Shown here: positions 40,349-49,092 of the stretch, piece by piece
Layout of the letters: each line of letters starts with the position of its first letter
How positions within the stretch are numbered: the first letter of the stretch is position 1
Source: RAM1 sp041905405
Lineage (GTDB): Bacteria; Pseudomonadota; Gammaproteobacteria; Burkholderiales; Burkholderiaceae_C
NCBI GenBank assembly: GCA_041905405.1
Contig: JAYRLC010000004.1
Coordinates: 62,001-126,000 of the forward strand
DNA length: 64,000 nucleotides
Direction of reading: 5' to 3'
Program-made: the position numbers and the translations under genes
The notes under the pieces: generated by a model
The model's input: the letters and a program-made list of their open reading frames with translations, nothing else
Databases searched by the model: none
What the model was told of the DNA's origin: nothing

Positions 40349-40738
40349 ATGCAATGGCTCGATGAAGTGAAATGGGACGCGCAGGGTCTGGTGCCTGTGA
40401 TCGCGCAGGAGCGCGGGACCAACGATGTGCTGATGTTCGCGTGGATGAACCGCGAGGCGCTGCAAAAGACGGCTGAACTGGGCCGTGCGGTGTACTTCAG
40501 CCGTTCGCGCGGCAAACTGTGGTTCAAGGGTGAGGAGTCCGGCCACACCCAGCAGGTCCACGAAATCCGCATGGACTGCGACAACGACGTGCTGCTGCTC
40601 AAAGTCACGCAACAAGGGCATGATCCGTCGATCGCCTGCCACACGGGCCGCCACAGCTGCTTTTTCCAGCTTTACAAGGACGGTGTCTGGCATGCGGCCG
40701 AACCGGTCTTGAAAGACCCTGAATCCATCTACAAATAA
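40349..40738 (+). CDS. hisI: Phosphoribosyl-AMP cyclohydrolase
   Basis: HisI opens the adenine ring of phosphoribosyl-AMP. The 129-residue stand-alone protein has VLMFAWMNREALQKT and YFSRSRGKLWFKGEESGHTQ, the magnesium ligands DCDNDVLL, and the zinc cysteines in ACHTGRHSCFF. It is separate from hisE, not fused as in enterobacteria, and hisE begins 4 bases later. Confidence 0.96.
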   Translation: MQWLDEVKWDAQGLVPVIAQERGTNDVLMFAWMNREALQKTAELGRAVYFSRSRGKLWFKGEESGHTQQVHEIRMDCDNDVLLLKVTQQGHDPSIACHTGRHSCFFQLYKDGVWHAAEPVLKDPESIYK

Positions 40739-40742
40739 CGCC

Positions 40743-41111
40743 ATGTCCTCCAACGACTCATTGGCCCGGCTGGCCGCCGTCATCGAGAGCCGCAAGGCCG
40801 CCAACGGCGGCGACGCCGAGCAGAGCTACGTGGCGCGCCTGCTGCACAAGGGCCCTGACGCCTTCCTCAAGAAGATCGGCGAGGAAGCGACCGAAGTGGT
40901 GATGGCGGCCAAGGATGCCGACCACGGCGGCGACCGGCAAAAGCTGGTCGGCGAAGTGGCCGACCTGTGGTTTCATTCGATGATTGCGCTGGCCCATTAC
41001 GGCCTGTCGCCGGCCGACGTCATCGCCGAACTGGAGCGCCGCGAGGGCACCAGCGGCATCGAGGAAAAAGCCCTGCGCAAGGCTGTCCTGCGCGAACAGA
41101 CCGGAGGTTGA
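40743..41111 (+). CDS. hisE: Phosphoribosyl-ATP diphosphatase
   Basis: HisE hydrolyses phosphoribosyl-ATP to phosphoribosyl-AMP. The 122-residue all-helical MazG-like protein has SYVARLLHKGPDAFLKKIGEEATEVVMAAKD, which contains the family EExxE-type metal-binding helix, and VGEVADLWFHSMIALAHYG. It is the last of the hisGDCBHAFIE run and is followed three bases later by a DUF4870-like gene. Confidence 0.96.
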   Translation: MSSNDSLARLAAVIESRKAANGGDAEQSYVARLLHKGPDAFLKKIGEEATEVVMAAKDADHGGDRQKLVGEVADLWFHSMIALAHYGLSPADVIAELERREGTSGIEEKALRKAVLREQTGG

Positions 41112-41114
41112 TCC

Positions 41115-41468
41115 ATGTCAGAAACCGACTTCGGCGCCTTCGAAGGCAAAACCCCGAACGACCGGACCGTGATGCACGTGCTGTACGGTCTGCACACGCT
41201 GGCGCCGTTCACGCTGCTGTCACTGTCGGTCATCGCGCTGATCGTCAACTACATCCGCAAGGGCGACGAGAACGACGCGCTGTACATGGCGCATCACGGC
41301 TACATGATCCGCACGTTCTGGTGGGCCGTGCTGTGGCTGGTGGTGCTGTCGCCGCTGTGGCTGTTCTTCGTTTTCCCGGGCATGGTGGCCTACTCCATCG
41401 TGGGCCTGTGGTACCTGTACCGCTACATTCGGGGCTGGCTGCGCTTCGTGGACGGCAAACCCGTCTGA
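41115..41468 (+). CDS. Small membrane protein (DUF4870-like)
   Basis: The 117-residue protein has three hydrophobic segments (about residues 30-50, 70-88 and 85-100) and the family traits HTLAPFTLLSLSVIALIVNYIRKGD and YMAHHGYMIRTFWWAVLW. The gene starts three bases after hisE and is followed by the HIT gene, an order conserved in Burkholderiales. No function is established. Confidence 0.85.
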   Translation: MSETDFGAFEGKTPNDRTVMHVLYGLHTLAPFTLLSLSVIALIVNYIRKGDENDALYMAHHGYMIRTFWWAVLWLVVLSPLWLFFVFPGMVAYSIVGLWYLYRYIRGWLRFVDGKPV

Positions 41469-41484
41469 CAACTCCGACATCATC

Positions 41485-41844
41485 ATGACCGCCGATCCGA
41501 ACTGCATTTTCTGCAAGATCGTCGAGGGGAAAATCCCCTCGCGCAAGGTTTACGAGGACGATGACATCCTGGCCTTTCACGACATCCACCCGTGGGCGCC
41601 AGTGCACTTCCTCATGATCCCCAAGGCGCACATCGCATCGCTCGCCCATGTGGATGAGCATCAGGCGGGCCTCATGGGCCGCATCATGACGCTGGCGCCC
41701 AAGCTTGCCCTGGAGGCGGGTTGCCGCCCCTATCCCGAAGGCGGCCACCGTGTGGTCATCAACACCGGCGTGGAAGGCGGGCAGGAAGTCCACCACCTTC
41801 ACGTTCACGTGATGGGCGGGCCGCGCCCCTGGGCAAAGGGCTGA
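41485..41844 (+). CDS. HIT family hydrolase (HinT-like)
   Basis: The 119-residue protein has CIFCKIVEGKIPSRKVYEDDDILAF at the N-terminus and the histidine triad HHLHVHVMGG at the C-terminus, which identifies a purine nucleoside phosphoramidase of the HinT type. It acts in the cytoplasm. It lies between the histidine genes and tatA. Confidence 0.94.
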   Translation: MTADPNCIFCKIVEGKIPSRKVYEDDDILAFHDIHPWAPVHFLMIPKAHIASLAHVDEHQAGLMGRIMTLAPKLALEAGCRPYPEGGHRVVINTGVEGGQEVHHLHVHVMGGPRPWAKG

Positions 41845-41908
41845 AAGGGTTAATCCCTGCCCGCTGTCCCCCGCCGACTAAAATCATCCAATTCTTCAGG
41901 AGTACTCC

Positions 41909-42151
41909 ATGGGTTCCTTTTCCATCTGGCACTGGCTGATCGTGCTGCTGATCGTCGTCATGGTGTTCGGCACCAAGAAGCTCAAGAACATCGGCGGCGA
42001 CCTGGGTGGCGCGGTCAAGGGCTTCAAGGACGGCATGAAGGACGGCACTGCCGCGGCCGACGACAAGGCGGCCGCCCCCGCCGGCCAGGTTGCCAATGCC
42101 ACGCAGGCAGACAAGACCACGATCGACGTCGAAGCCAAAACAAAGTCCTGA
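41909..42151 (+). CDS. tatA: Sec-independent translocase subunit TatA
   Basis: TatA forms the polymeric channel component of the twin-arginine translocase. The 80-residue protein has one membrane helix (FSIWHWLIVLLIVVMVFG), the FGTKKLKNIGGDLG amphipathic helix and an acidic, alanine-rich tail. AGGAG lies about 8 bases upstream of the ATG. It starts tatABC, which would export MsrP and probably the Rieske protein in this window. Confidence 0.95.
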   Translation: MGSFSIWHWLIVLLIVVMVFGTKKLKNIGGDLGGAVKGFKDGMKDGTAAADDKAAAPAGQVANATQADKTTIDVEAKTKS

Positions 42152-42171
42152 CTTTCTTGCGGGACTGATCC

Positions 42172-42636
42172 GTGATCGACCTCGGCATTTCCAAGATGGC
42201 ATTGATCGGCGCCGTGGCGCTGATCGTCATCGGTCCCGAGAAGCTTCCGCGCGTGGCCCGCACGGTGGGCACGCTGCTGGGCAAGGCCCAGCGCTACGTG
42301 TCCGACGTGAAGGCCGAGGTCAACCGCTCCATGGAGCTGGATGAGCTCAAGAAGATGAAGGACACGGTAGAGAACGCGGCGCGCGACGTCGAGAACTCCA
42401 TCCAGACCAGCGCCAGCGATTTCGAAAAAGACTGGTCCGCGGCAACCGGCGAGGCCCAGTCGGCCCTGTCCGGCGAACTGCCCACGACCTATCCCGAATA
42501 CCGGCATCCCAAAAAGAAATGGCGCGTCAAACAGGGCGCCATGCCCAACTGGTACAAGGCCCGCGCCGGCGTGCGGACCAAGGCGTTGTCCGGCGCCGCC
42601 CGCGTGGCGCGCTACCGGCCCAAAAAACTCAACTGA
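42172..42636 (+). CDS. tatB: Sec-independent translocase subunit TatB
   Basis: TatB is the receptor partner of TatC for twin-arginine signal peptides. The 154-residue protein starts with GTG (MIDLGISKMALIGAVALIVIGPEKLPRVARTVG). A conserved amphipathic helix, coiled-coil segments and a basic tail ending RYRPKKLN follow. The IGPEKLPR motif separates it from TatA. Confidence 0.94.
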   Translation: MIDLGISKMALIGAVALIVIGPEKLPRVARTVGTLLGKAQRYVSDVKAEVNRSMELDELKKMKDTVENAARDVENSIQTSASDFEKDWSAATGEAQSALSGELPTTYPEYRHPKKKWRVKQGAMPNWYKARAGVRTKALSGAARVARYRPKKLN

Positions 42637-42686
42637 CCGGCGTACCGGGTGCACGCCTGCAGCGGGCCTGATCCCCAACTTCAACC

Positions 42687-43484
42687 ATGTCCGACCCGCA
42701 GAAAAAAGACGACGAACTCGCCGGCACCGAGCAGCCGTTCGTGCAGCACCTCATGGAGCTGCGTGACCGGCTGCTGTATTGCATCTACGGTCTCGCCGTA
42801 GCTGTGATCCTGCTGGCCATCTGGCCCGGCCCCAACGGGCTGATCGACTTCATCGCGCAGCCGATCAAGGCCCACATGCCACCCAATGCCAAGCTCATCG
42901 CGGTGGGGGTGTTCTCGCCCTTTTTCGTGCCGCTGAAAGTGCTGATGCTGGTGGGTGTGCTGCTGGCGTTGCCCTGGCTCATGTACCAGATCTGGGCCTT
43001 TGTAGCGCCGGGCCTGTACAGCCATGAGAAGAAATTCGCGTTGCCCCTGATCTTCTTTGGCAGCATGCTCGCCTACGCGGGCATTGCGTTCGTGCAGTTC
43101 TTCGTGCTGGACAAGATGTTCGGCTTCATCCAGGGCTTCACGCCCGCCAGCGTGGCTGCCACACCCGACATTGCGTCGTATGTGGAAGCGATCCTGTCCC
43201 TGTACCTCGCCTTCGGCCTGGCTTTCCAGGTGCCCATCGTCGTGATGCTGCTGGTGCGCTTCAACCTCGTCACCATCGAAAAGCTCAAGGAATTCCGCGG
43301 CTACTTCATCGTGGTGGCCTTCGTGGTGGCCGCCGTCGTCACGCCGCCCGACGTGATTTCCCAGCTGGCGCTGGCCGTGCCGATGTGCATCCTGTACGAG
43401 GTCGGCATCATCGCGGCCCGCTGGTTCGTCAAGGCGTCCAAGGCGCCCGATCCGGACGAGGCCGCCGCTCCCAAGGCGCCCTGA
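42687..43484 (+). CDS. tatC: Sec-independent translocase subunit TatC
   Basis: TatC recognises twin-arginine signal peptides. The 265-residue, six-helix protein has the N-terminal PFVQHLMELRDRLLYC and the conserved FFVPLKVLMLVGVLLALPWLMYQIWAFVAPGLYSHEKKF. The segment VVAFVVAAVVTPPDVISQ follows. It ends convergently 24 bases from the DegS-like protease gene. Confidence 0.96.
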   Translation: MSDPQKKDDELAGTEQPFVQHLMELRDRLLYCIYGLAVAVILLAIWPGPNGLIDFIAQPIKAHMPPNAKLIAVGVFSPFFVPLKVLMLVGVLLALPWLMYQIWAFVAPGLYSHEKKFALPLIFFGSMLAYAGIAFVQFFVLDKMFGFIQGFTPASVAATPDIASYVEAILSLYLAFGLAFQVPIVVMLLVRFNLVTIEKLKEFRGYFIVVAFVVAAVVTPPDVISQLALAVPMCILYEVGIIAARWFVKASKAPDPDEAAAPKAP

Positions 43485-43508
43485 GGCTGCCGCGGCGCCG
43501 CGCGCCGT

Positions 43509-44651
43509 TCAGCGCTGCGGCGTGCGCGGCCGGGGGCGCACGCCCGGCGTCACGTCAAGCGCCAGTTTCTCGGCGGCGCGCCTGACGTCGAACTTCGCGG
43601 GTGTGCCGGGCTTGAGCGAAGCCACGGCCGTCAGCAGCTCCGACACGTTGCCCACGCGCTTGCCGGCCACGTCGGTGATGACGTCGCCGGGGCGGATGCC
43701 CGCCTGGGCGGCCGGGCCGTTCTGCAGCACACCGGTGATGATCACGCCTTCGCGTGCCTTGACGCCAAAGGTCTCGGCCAGCTCCGGCGTGAGTTCGCCC
43801 GGCTCCACGCCGATCCAGCCGCGGGTGACCTGGCCGTCCTTGACGATGCCTTCCATCACCAGCTTTGCCGTGGAGACCGGAATGGCAAAACCGATGCCCA
43901 TGCTGCCGCCCGAGCGTGAGTAAATGGCGGTGTTGATGCCCATGAGATGCCCGTTGGCGTCCACCAGGGCGCCGCCCGAATTGCCGGGGTTGATCGCCGC
44001 GTCGGTCTGGATGAAGTTCTCGAAGGTGTTGATGCCCAGCTGGTTGCGGCCCAGCGCGCTCACGATGCCGCCGGTCACGGTCTGTCCCACGCCAAAGGGG
44101 TTGCCGATGGCCAGCACCTGGTCACCGACCTGCAGCGCGTCCGAGTTGCCCAGCACGATCAGCGGCAGGCGGTCCAGGCCGATTTTCAGGATGGCCAGGT
44201 CGGTGTCCGGGTCGGTGCCGATGACCTTGGCCTTGGTGCGGCGCGCATCGTTGAGGATGACTTCGATCTCGTCGGCGCCTTCGACCACATGGTTGTTGGT
44301 CAGGATGTAGCCGTCGGCGCTCACGATCACGCCACTGCCAAGACCCGCCTGGGGCTGGTTGCCCCGATCGCCGAAGAAGAAGCGGAACCAGGGGTCGCCT
44401 TCATGCGGCGAGCGTTGAGCGGCCTTGCTGGTATTGATGCTGACAACAGCGGCCGACGCCTTCTGTGCAGCCGCGCGAAGGCTGCCTGCGGGGGCGTTGC
44501 CCGTGCTGGCCGGCGGTGCTTCCACCAACGACACCACGCCCCCTGTGAAAACGCGCCGGTTCAGCCAGTCGGGCTTGAGGGTCGCCACCACGAACCACGC
44601 AGCCACCAGAACGGTGACGGTTTGCGAAAAGATCAACCAGTATCGACGCAT
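43509..44651 (-). CDS. DegS-type Do-family serine endopeptidase
   Basis: This 380-residue trypsin-like periplasmic protease is anchored by one N-terminal membrane helix (IFSQTVTVLVAAWFVVATL). It has the catalytic triad His in LTNNHVVEG, Asp in DPDTDLAIL and Ser in INPGNSGGAL, followed by a single PDZ domain (GVIITGVLQNGPAAQAGIRPGDVITDVAG). One PDZ plus an uncleaved anchor is the DegS layout, so it may act in the envelope stress (sigma-E) cascade. Relatives are often called MucD/HtrA. It is transcribed toward tatC. Confidence 0.93.
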   Translation of the reverse strand: MRRYWLIFSQTVTVLVAAWFVVATLKPDWLNRRVFTGGVVSLVEAPPASTGNAPAGSLRAAAQKASAAVVSINTSKAAQRSPHEGDPWFRFFFGDRGNQPQAGLGSGVIVSADGYILTNNHVVEGADEIEVILNDARRTKAKVIGTDPDTDLAILKIGLDRLPLIVLGNSDALQVGDQVLAIGNPFGVGQTVTGGIVSALGRNQLGINTFENFIQTDAAINPGNSGGALVDANGHLMGINTAIYSRSGGSMGIGFAIPVSTAKLVMEGIVKDGQVTRGWIGVEPGELTPELAETFGVKAREGVIITGVLQNGPAAQAGIRPGDVITDVAGKRVGNVSELLTAVASLKPGTPAKFDVRRAAEKLALDVTPGVRPRPRTPQR

Positions 44652-44714
44652 GTTGGAGAAGGCAGGACAAACAGGGCAGCCCGCAGTGTAGACGCGGCGC
44701 GCTGTTGAGTGGCG

Positions 44715-46010
44715 TCAGGCGCGTTGGGCCGCGTGGGCTTGCGCCTTGACCGGGGTGGCGTGGGGAACCCGCCCGGGGCGTCCATGCCGCCGTGGCCCCA
44801 GGTTCGCCATCTCCACCGGCACCAGTTCCCCGGTCTGCGGGTCCAGCATGGCGGCCCGGGACCGCATGCCGCGCGCGGCCTCGGCCATGCGCTGGGCATC
44901 GTGAAGGATGTCCTCCACGTCCGCATGGTCCCGTGACAGGTGGACCACGCCCACGCCGACGTCGGCACGCACCTCCATGCGCTGGCCGTCCAGCGCGGTG
45001 ACCTCTACCGGCCTGCGCAGGCTGCTGGCCACGCGCAGGCCCAGCGTACGCAGCCAGGACGGCGAATGAATGGTCTCCACCAGGGTGATGAAACAGCGGT
45101 CGTAGTAGCGGCCTACGGGATTGACCACACCGACCTGCCGCTGGATCCGCGCGGCCAGATGGATGTACAGCTCGTTCATGCCGGCCGGGCTGACCTGCCC
45201 CGCCAGGCGGTCCAGGTCGAACAGCAGCACGGCCAGCACGGCACCGTCGCGGCGCGTGCGGCGGCGGCGGCGTTGGGCCTTGATGAGCTTTTGCACCAGG
45301 GCGATGCCGCTGTGCAGCTTGGTGACGGGATCGAACTGCGACGCCGCGGTTTCCTCGCCGCGGGTTTTCTGGTGATGCCGGTTGCGCAGCCACACCATGA
45401 CGCCGATGGTGGTGTTGCACAGCACGGCGGACAGTGCGAGCACGGCCTGCCAGCCAGCGCTGATGCTTTCCGTCCCCATGGCCATGGCATACAGGCCGGC
45501 GATTGGCGGCAGCATGAGCGCGCAGCCGGCGGCCATGCCCAATGCCAGCCGGTCCCCGAACAGCCATGCGCGCACAGCCAGCCACAGCGCCAGCACACCG
45601 CTGAGCAGGCAGATGGCGGCCGCGGCGGGCAACTGCTGCGGCACGGGCAGCAGCAGGCACAGCAGCCCGGCGCCGGGGGTTGCCCAGGCGGTAAACCGCA
45701 GGCCTGCTTCCATCATGCGGTCGCGCTGGTCGGCGGCGAGCCAGTCGCGGATCCAGTGGTTGCCCAGGCCGCTGCACACCGGCCCGATCAGGACCTGCGC
45801 CACGTGCAGGGTCTGCAGGTTCACGGCCTGCAGCACTTCATGGCCGAGCCCGCTGAGCAGGAATACGAAGAGCAGCGCGAGCGTGTGATAGACCGTTCCC
45901 TCGGCTGCCGCGGCGCTGCGGCTGAGGGCGAGCTCCGCCGCGCCGAACAGCACGACCGTGCCGATGGCGCCGGTGGCCATGCCCCAGATCAACAGCTCCA
46001 CAGTCGACAT
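44715..46010 (-). CDS. Integral membrane protein with degenerate GGDEF domain
   Basis: The 431-residue protein has about seven hydrophobic segments (residues 1-210) followed by a domain that aligns with diguanylate cyclases. FDPVTKLHSGIALVQKL matches the start of a GGDEF domain and VLAVLLFDLDRLAG its core strand. The catalytic position reads GRYYDRCF instead of GGDEF, so it should be inactive as a cyclase. A sensory or effector-binding role is more likely. Its N-terminal membrane part resembles no named sensor I recognise. It lies upstream of the DegS-like gene on the same strand. Confidence 0.8.
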   Translation of the reverse strand: MSTVELLIWGMATGAIGTVVLFGAAELALSRSAAAAEGTVYHTLALLFVFLLSGLGHEVLQAVNLQTLHVAQVLIGPVCSGLGNHWIRDWLAADQRDRMMEAGLRFTAWATPGAGLLCLLLPVPQQLPAAAAICLLSGVLALWLAVRAWLFGDRLALGMAAGCALMLPPIAGLYAMAMGTESISAGWQAVLALSAVLCNTTIGVMVWLRNRHHQKTRGEETAASQFDPVTKLHSGIALVQKLIKAQRRRRRTRRDGAVLAVLLFDLDRLAGQVSPAGMNELYIHLAARIQRQVGVVNPVGRYYDRCFITLVETIHSPSWLRTLGLRVASSLRRPVEVTALDGQRMEVRADVGVGVVHLSRDHADVEDILHDAQRMAEAARGMRSRAAMLDPQTGELVPVEMANLGPRRHGRPGRVPHATPVKAQAHAAQRA

Positions 46011-46126
46011 CCGGTTCCCTTTCCCCGTTGCGAACCATTATGGGCAGGCTCGTCGGTGCGCGCCTATGCGGGCGGACCCGAACGCGCTTGACCGACAATG
46101 CGGCATCACCCGCCCACCGACACGTC

Positions 46127-46885
46127 ATGGCCAGCCTGCAACAGACCCTGAGCGCTTTCGACAGCCTGCTCCAGCCCGGACAGTTCCGCGACTATGGTCC
46201 CAATGGATTACAGGTGGAAGGCAAGCAGGAACTGCGCCGGATCGTCTCGGGGGTCACCGCCAGCCGCGCGTTGATCGAGGCCGCCATCCAGGCCCGGGCC
46301 GATGCCGTGTTTGTCCACCATGGCCTGTTCTGGCGGGGGCACGACGGCCGTGTCACCGGCTGGTTGCGGCAGCGCCTGGCCTTGTTGCTGGCGCATGACA
46401 TCAGCCTTTTGGCCTATCACCTGCCGCTGGATGCCCATCCGGAACTGGGCAACAACGCGCAGCTGGGCCGTGTCCTGGGCCTGCAGTCCGCAGGCCGCTT
46501 TGGCGAGCAGGACCTGGGATTCTGGGGCACGCCCGTTGGGACGGCGCAGTTTGCCAGCGCGCAAGCCCTAGCGGACCATGTCCAGGCGACGCTTGGGCGG
46601 CCCGTGGTCCTGGTCGCGCCTGATGCGCGGCCTGTGCGGCGCGTGGGCTGGTGCACCGGCGGCGCGCAAGGCTATTTTGAATCCGCGATCGCAGCCGGGG
46701 TGGACGCGTTCATCACAGGGGAAATCTCCGAGCCGCAGGCGCACTATGCGCGCGAATGCGGCGTTGCCTTTCTGGCCTGCGGCCATCACGCCACCGAACG
46801 CTACGGGGCGCCTGCCGTGGCCGCCCATGTCGCGGCCGAGCTGGGGCTGGCGCATGAATTCATCGACATCGACAACCCGGCATGA
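46127..46885 (+). CDS. Nif3-like dinuclear metal-centre protein (YbgI family)
   Basis: The 252-residue protein has the family pattern FRDYGPNGLQVEG, ADAVFVHHGLFWRG with metal-binding histidines, HLPLDAHPELGNNAQL, and the late HHATERYG. Members form hexameric or trimeric toroids with two metals, but a general substrate is not settled (some act as GTP cyclohydrolase-like or ring-opening enzymes). ATG 46127 is chosen; the longer frame from 46028 has a poorly conserved 33-residue extension. It overlaps pdxA by four bases. Confidence 0.93.
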   Translation: MASLQQTLSAFDSLLQPGQFRDYGPNGLQVEGKQELRRIVSGVTASRALIEAAIQARADAVFVHHGLFWRGHDGRVTGWLRQRLALLLAHDISLLAYHLPLDAHPELGNNAQLGRVLGLQSAGRFGEQDLGFWGTPVGTAQFASAQALADHVQATLGRPVVLVAPDARPVRRVGWCTGGAQGYFESAIAAGVDAFITGEISEPQAHYARECGVAFLACGHHATERYGAPAVAAHVAAELGLAHEFIDIDNPA

Positions 46886-47907
46886 AACCCATTGCCATCA
46901 CGCTCGGCGATCCGGCCGGCATCGGTCCCGAGATCATTGCCAAGGCATTCCGGGATGCGCCGCAGGCCGTCGGCGGCTGCTTCGTGGCCGGCGACGTGGC
47001 CGCGGTGCGAAGGGCCGTGCAATGCATTGCCGCAACGGGGCAGGTGGCGGTGCCGGTGGTCGCCATTGACTCTCCGGCAGACGCCCTGGGCTTGCCGCCG
47101 CGGTGCATTGGTGTGTTGCAAGTGACGCCGCTGGGCGATCTGCCTGCCCTGGGGCAGGTCAGCGCGCGTGCCGGCCGCATGGCGGCCGATGCCGTGCGAT
47201 GGGCCGCCCGCGCTGCGTTGCGGGGCGACGTGGCAGCACTGGTGACCGCGCCCTTGCACAAGGAGGCGCTGGCGGCCGCTGGCGAGCCCTTTCCCGGACA
47301 TACCGAGTTGCTCCAGGCGGAGGCGGCGCTGCACCAGGCCGTGGCGCTGGACCACATGCCGGTACGCATGATGCTGGCCAACGACGAATTGCGCACCGTA
47401 CTGGTGAGCATCCACCTGTCGTTGCGCGACGCCATCGACGCCGTGACGCAGGACAACGTGTTGCAGACGCTGCGCATCACCGGCCAGGCCATGCGGCAGG
47501 CATTGGGCCGGGCGCCGCGTATCGCGGTGGCGGGCCTGAACCCCCATGCAGGGGAGGGTGGCCTGTTCGGGCGCGAAGAGCTCGATGTGATCGCTCCGGC
47601 CATGGCGGCTGCCCGCGCCGAAGGGCTGGATGTGCACGGCCCCCATGCGCCCGACACGGTGTTCATGCGCGCGCGAACCGGAGAGTTCGACGTGGTCGTG
47701 GCGATGTACCACGACCAGGGGCTGATCCCGGTGAAGTACCTGGGCGTGGAACGCGGCGTGAACGTCACGCTCGGGTTGCCGCTGGTGCGCACCAGCCCGG
47801 ACCATGGCACCGCGTTCGACATTGCGGGCACGGGGCATGCCGACGCGGGCAGCCTGATCCAGGCCCTGCACATGGCTCGGCGTCTGAGCGCGCCGACGCC
47901 GGACTGA
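46882..47907 (+). CDS. pdxA: 4-hydroxythreonine-4-phosphate dehydrogenase
   Basis: PdxA oxidises 4-hydroxythreonine 4-phosphate in the DXP-dependent vitamin B6 pathway. The 341-residue protein has ITLGDPAGIGPEI, LVTAPLHKEALAAAGEPFPGHTELL, GLNPHAGEGGLFGREE, and metal-binding VAMYHDQGLIPVKYL. It overlaps the Nif3-like gene (ATGA) and is convergent with mscL, five bases away. Confidence 0.95.
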   Translation: MKPIAITLGDPAGIGPEIIAKAFRDAPQAVGGCFVAGDVAAVRRAVQCIAATGQVAVPVVAIDSPADALGLPPRCIGVLQVTPLGDLPALGQVSARAGRMAADAVRWAARAALRGDVAALVTAPLHKEALAAAGEPFPGHTELLQAEAALHQAVALDHMPVRMMLANDELRTVLVSIHLSLRDAIDAVTQDNVLQTLRITGQAMRQALGRAPRIAVAGLNPHAGEGGLFGREELDVIAPAMAAARAEGLDVHGPHAPDTVFMRARTGEFDVVVAMYHDQGLIPVKYLGVERGVNVTLGLPLVRTSPDHGTAFDIAGTGHADAGSLIQALHMARRLSAPTPD

Positions 47908-47912
47908 GCAGC

Positions 47913-48341
47913 CTACTTCTTCAGGTTGTCTCGGATCTCGCGCAACAGCTGGATGTCCTCGGGCACCACGGCCGGTGCGGGCGCGGGCGGCGGCGCTTCG
48001 CGCTTGAGCCGGTTGATCTGCTTGACCATCAGGAAAATGATGAAGGCCAGGATCACGAAATTGACCAGGATCGTGAGGAAATTGCCCCAGGCAAACACCG
48101 GAACCCCGGCCTTGGTCAGGTCGGCCAGCGTGCGCGGGACGCCGGCCGGAATGCTGCCCAGCACGACGAACTTGTTGGAAAAGTCGAGCTCTCCCACCGC
48201 CAGGCTGACCACCGGCATGATGATGTCCTTGACCAGCGAATCGACGATCTTCCCGAACGCGGCGCCGATGATCACGCCTACTGCCAGGTCGACCACGTTG
48301 CCCTTGATGGCGAACTCCCTGAATTCCTTCATCATTCCCAT
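47913..48341 (-). CDS. mscL: Large-conductance mechanosensitive channel
   Basis: MscL is a pentameric emergency release channel that opens under membrane tension. The 142-residue protein begins MGMMKEFREFAIKGNVVDLAVGVIIGAAFGKIVDSLVKDIIMP. It has TM1 and TM2 (FLTILVNFVILAFIIFLMV) and a C-terminal helix bundle segment (PEDIQLLREIRDNLKK). The ATG at 48341 is the conserved start; upstream in-frame codons do not match the family. It is divergent from petA, with a 143-base intergenic region holding the petA promoter. Confidence 0.96.
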   Translation of the reverse strand: MGMMKEFREFAIKGNVVDLAVGVIIGAAFGKIVDSLVKDIIMPVVSLAVGELDFSNKFVVLGSIPAGVPRTLADLTKAGVPVFAWGNFLTILVNFVILAFIIFLMVKQINRLKREAPPPAPAPAVVPEDIQLLREIRDNLKK

Positions 48342-48412
48342 GTTGTGTGCTCCAGTTGCGAGGACTTGGGAGTATTGCCGCTGAGTACCGGCTGTCAAGG
48401 CCGTGCAACGCG

Positions 48413-48442
48413 TTGAAATCGCCTTTTTCGCTCGGCTACAAT
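48413..48442 (+). promoter_or_regulatory. Predicted sigma-70 promoter of petABC
   Basis: TTGAAA (48413-48418) and TACAAT (48437-48442) are separated by 18 bases, 42 bases upstream of the petA ATG and 71 bases from the divergent mscL ATG. The spacing and boxes are a close match to consensus. Confidence 0.55.
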
Positions 48443-48484
48443 CGCGGGTTGACCCTAATACGCGACGAGCATCGAGGATCCCCC

Positions 48485-49081
48485 ATGAGTGATACCCCAG
48501 TCGACACCAGCAAGCGGACGTGGCTCATTGCGTCCACCTGCGCCGGTGCTGTGGGCGGCGTGGCAACCGCCGTTCCGTTTGTGAGCACCTTCCAGCCTTC
48601 CGAGAAGGCCAAGGCGGCCGGCGCCGCTGTCGAGGTGGACATCTCCGCGCTCAAGCCCGGCGAGAAGCTCACCGTCGAATGGCGCGGCAAGCCCGTGTGG
48701 ATCATGAAGCGCACGCCCGACCAGGTCGCTTCGCTCAAGAAGACCGATGGCCAAGTAGCCGACCCCAAGTCCGAGCGCAAGGCCTATCCCACGCCCGACT
48801 ACGCCCGCAACGAGACCCGCTCCATCAAGCCGGACGTGTTCGTGGCCGTTGGCATCTGCACCCACCTGGGCTGCTCGCCTGGCGACAAATTCGCCGCCGG
48901 CCCGCAGCCGTCGCTGCCTGACGACTGGCAGGGCGGCTTCCTCTGCGCCTGCCACGGCTCGACCTTCGATCTGGCCGGCCGTGTGTTCAAGAACAAGCCC
49001 GCGCCGGACAACCTTGAAGTCCCGCCCCACATGTACCTGTCGGAAGCCAAGCTCCTGATCGGTGAAGACAAGAAGGCCTGA
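48485..49081 (+). CDS. petA: Ubiquinol-cytochrome c reductase iron-sulfur (Rieske) subunit
   Basis: This is the [2Fe-2S] subunit of the cytochrome bc1 complex. The 198-residue protein has an N-terminal signal anchor (KRTWLIASTCAGAVGGVATAVP) of the twin-arginine-like type, then the Rieske domain with CTHLGCSPGDK and FLCACHGSTFD supplying the Cys/His cluster ligands. It starts the petABC operon; the ATG at 48485 follows GAGGAT at 48474-48479. Confidence 0.96.
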   Translation: MSDTPVDTSKRTWLIASTCAGAVGGVATAVPFVSTFQPSEKAKAAGAAVEVDISALKPGEKLTVEWRGKPVWIMKRTPDQVASLKKTDGQVADPKSERKAYPTPDYARNETRSIKPDVFVAVGICTHLGCSPGDKFAAGPQPSLPDDWQGGFLCACHGSTFDLAGRVFKNKPAPDNLEVPPHMYLSEAKLLIGEDKKA

Positions 49082-49092
49082 GGAAGACAACC

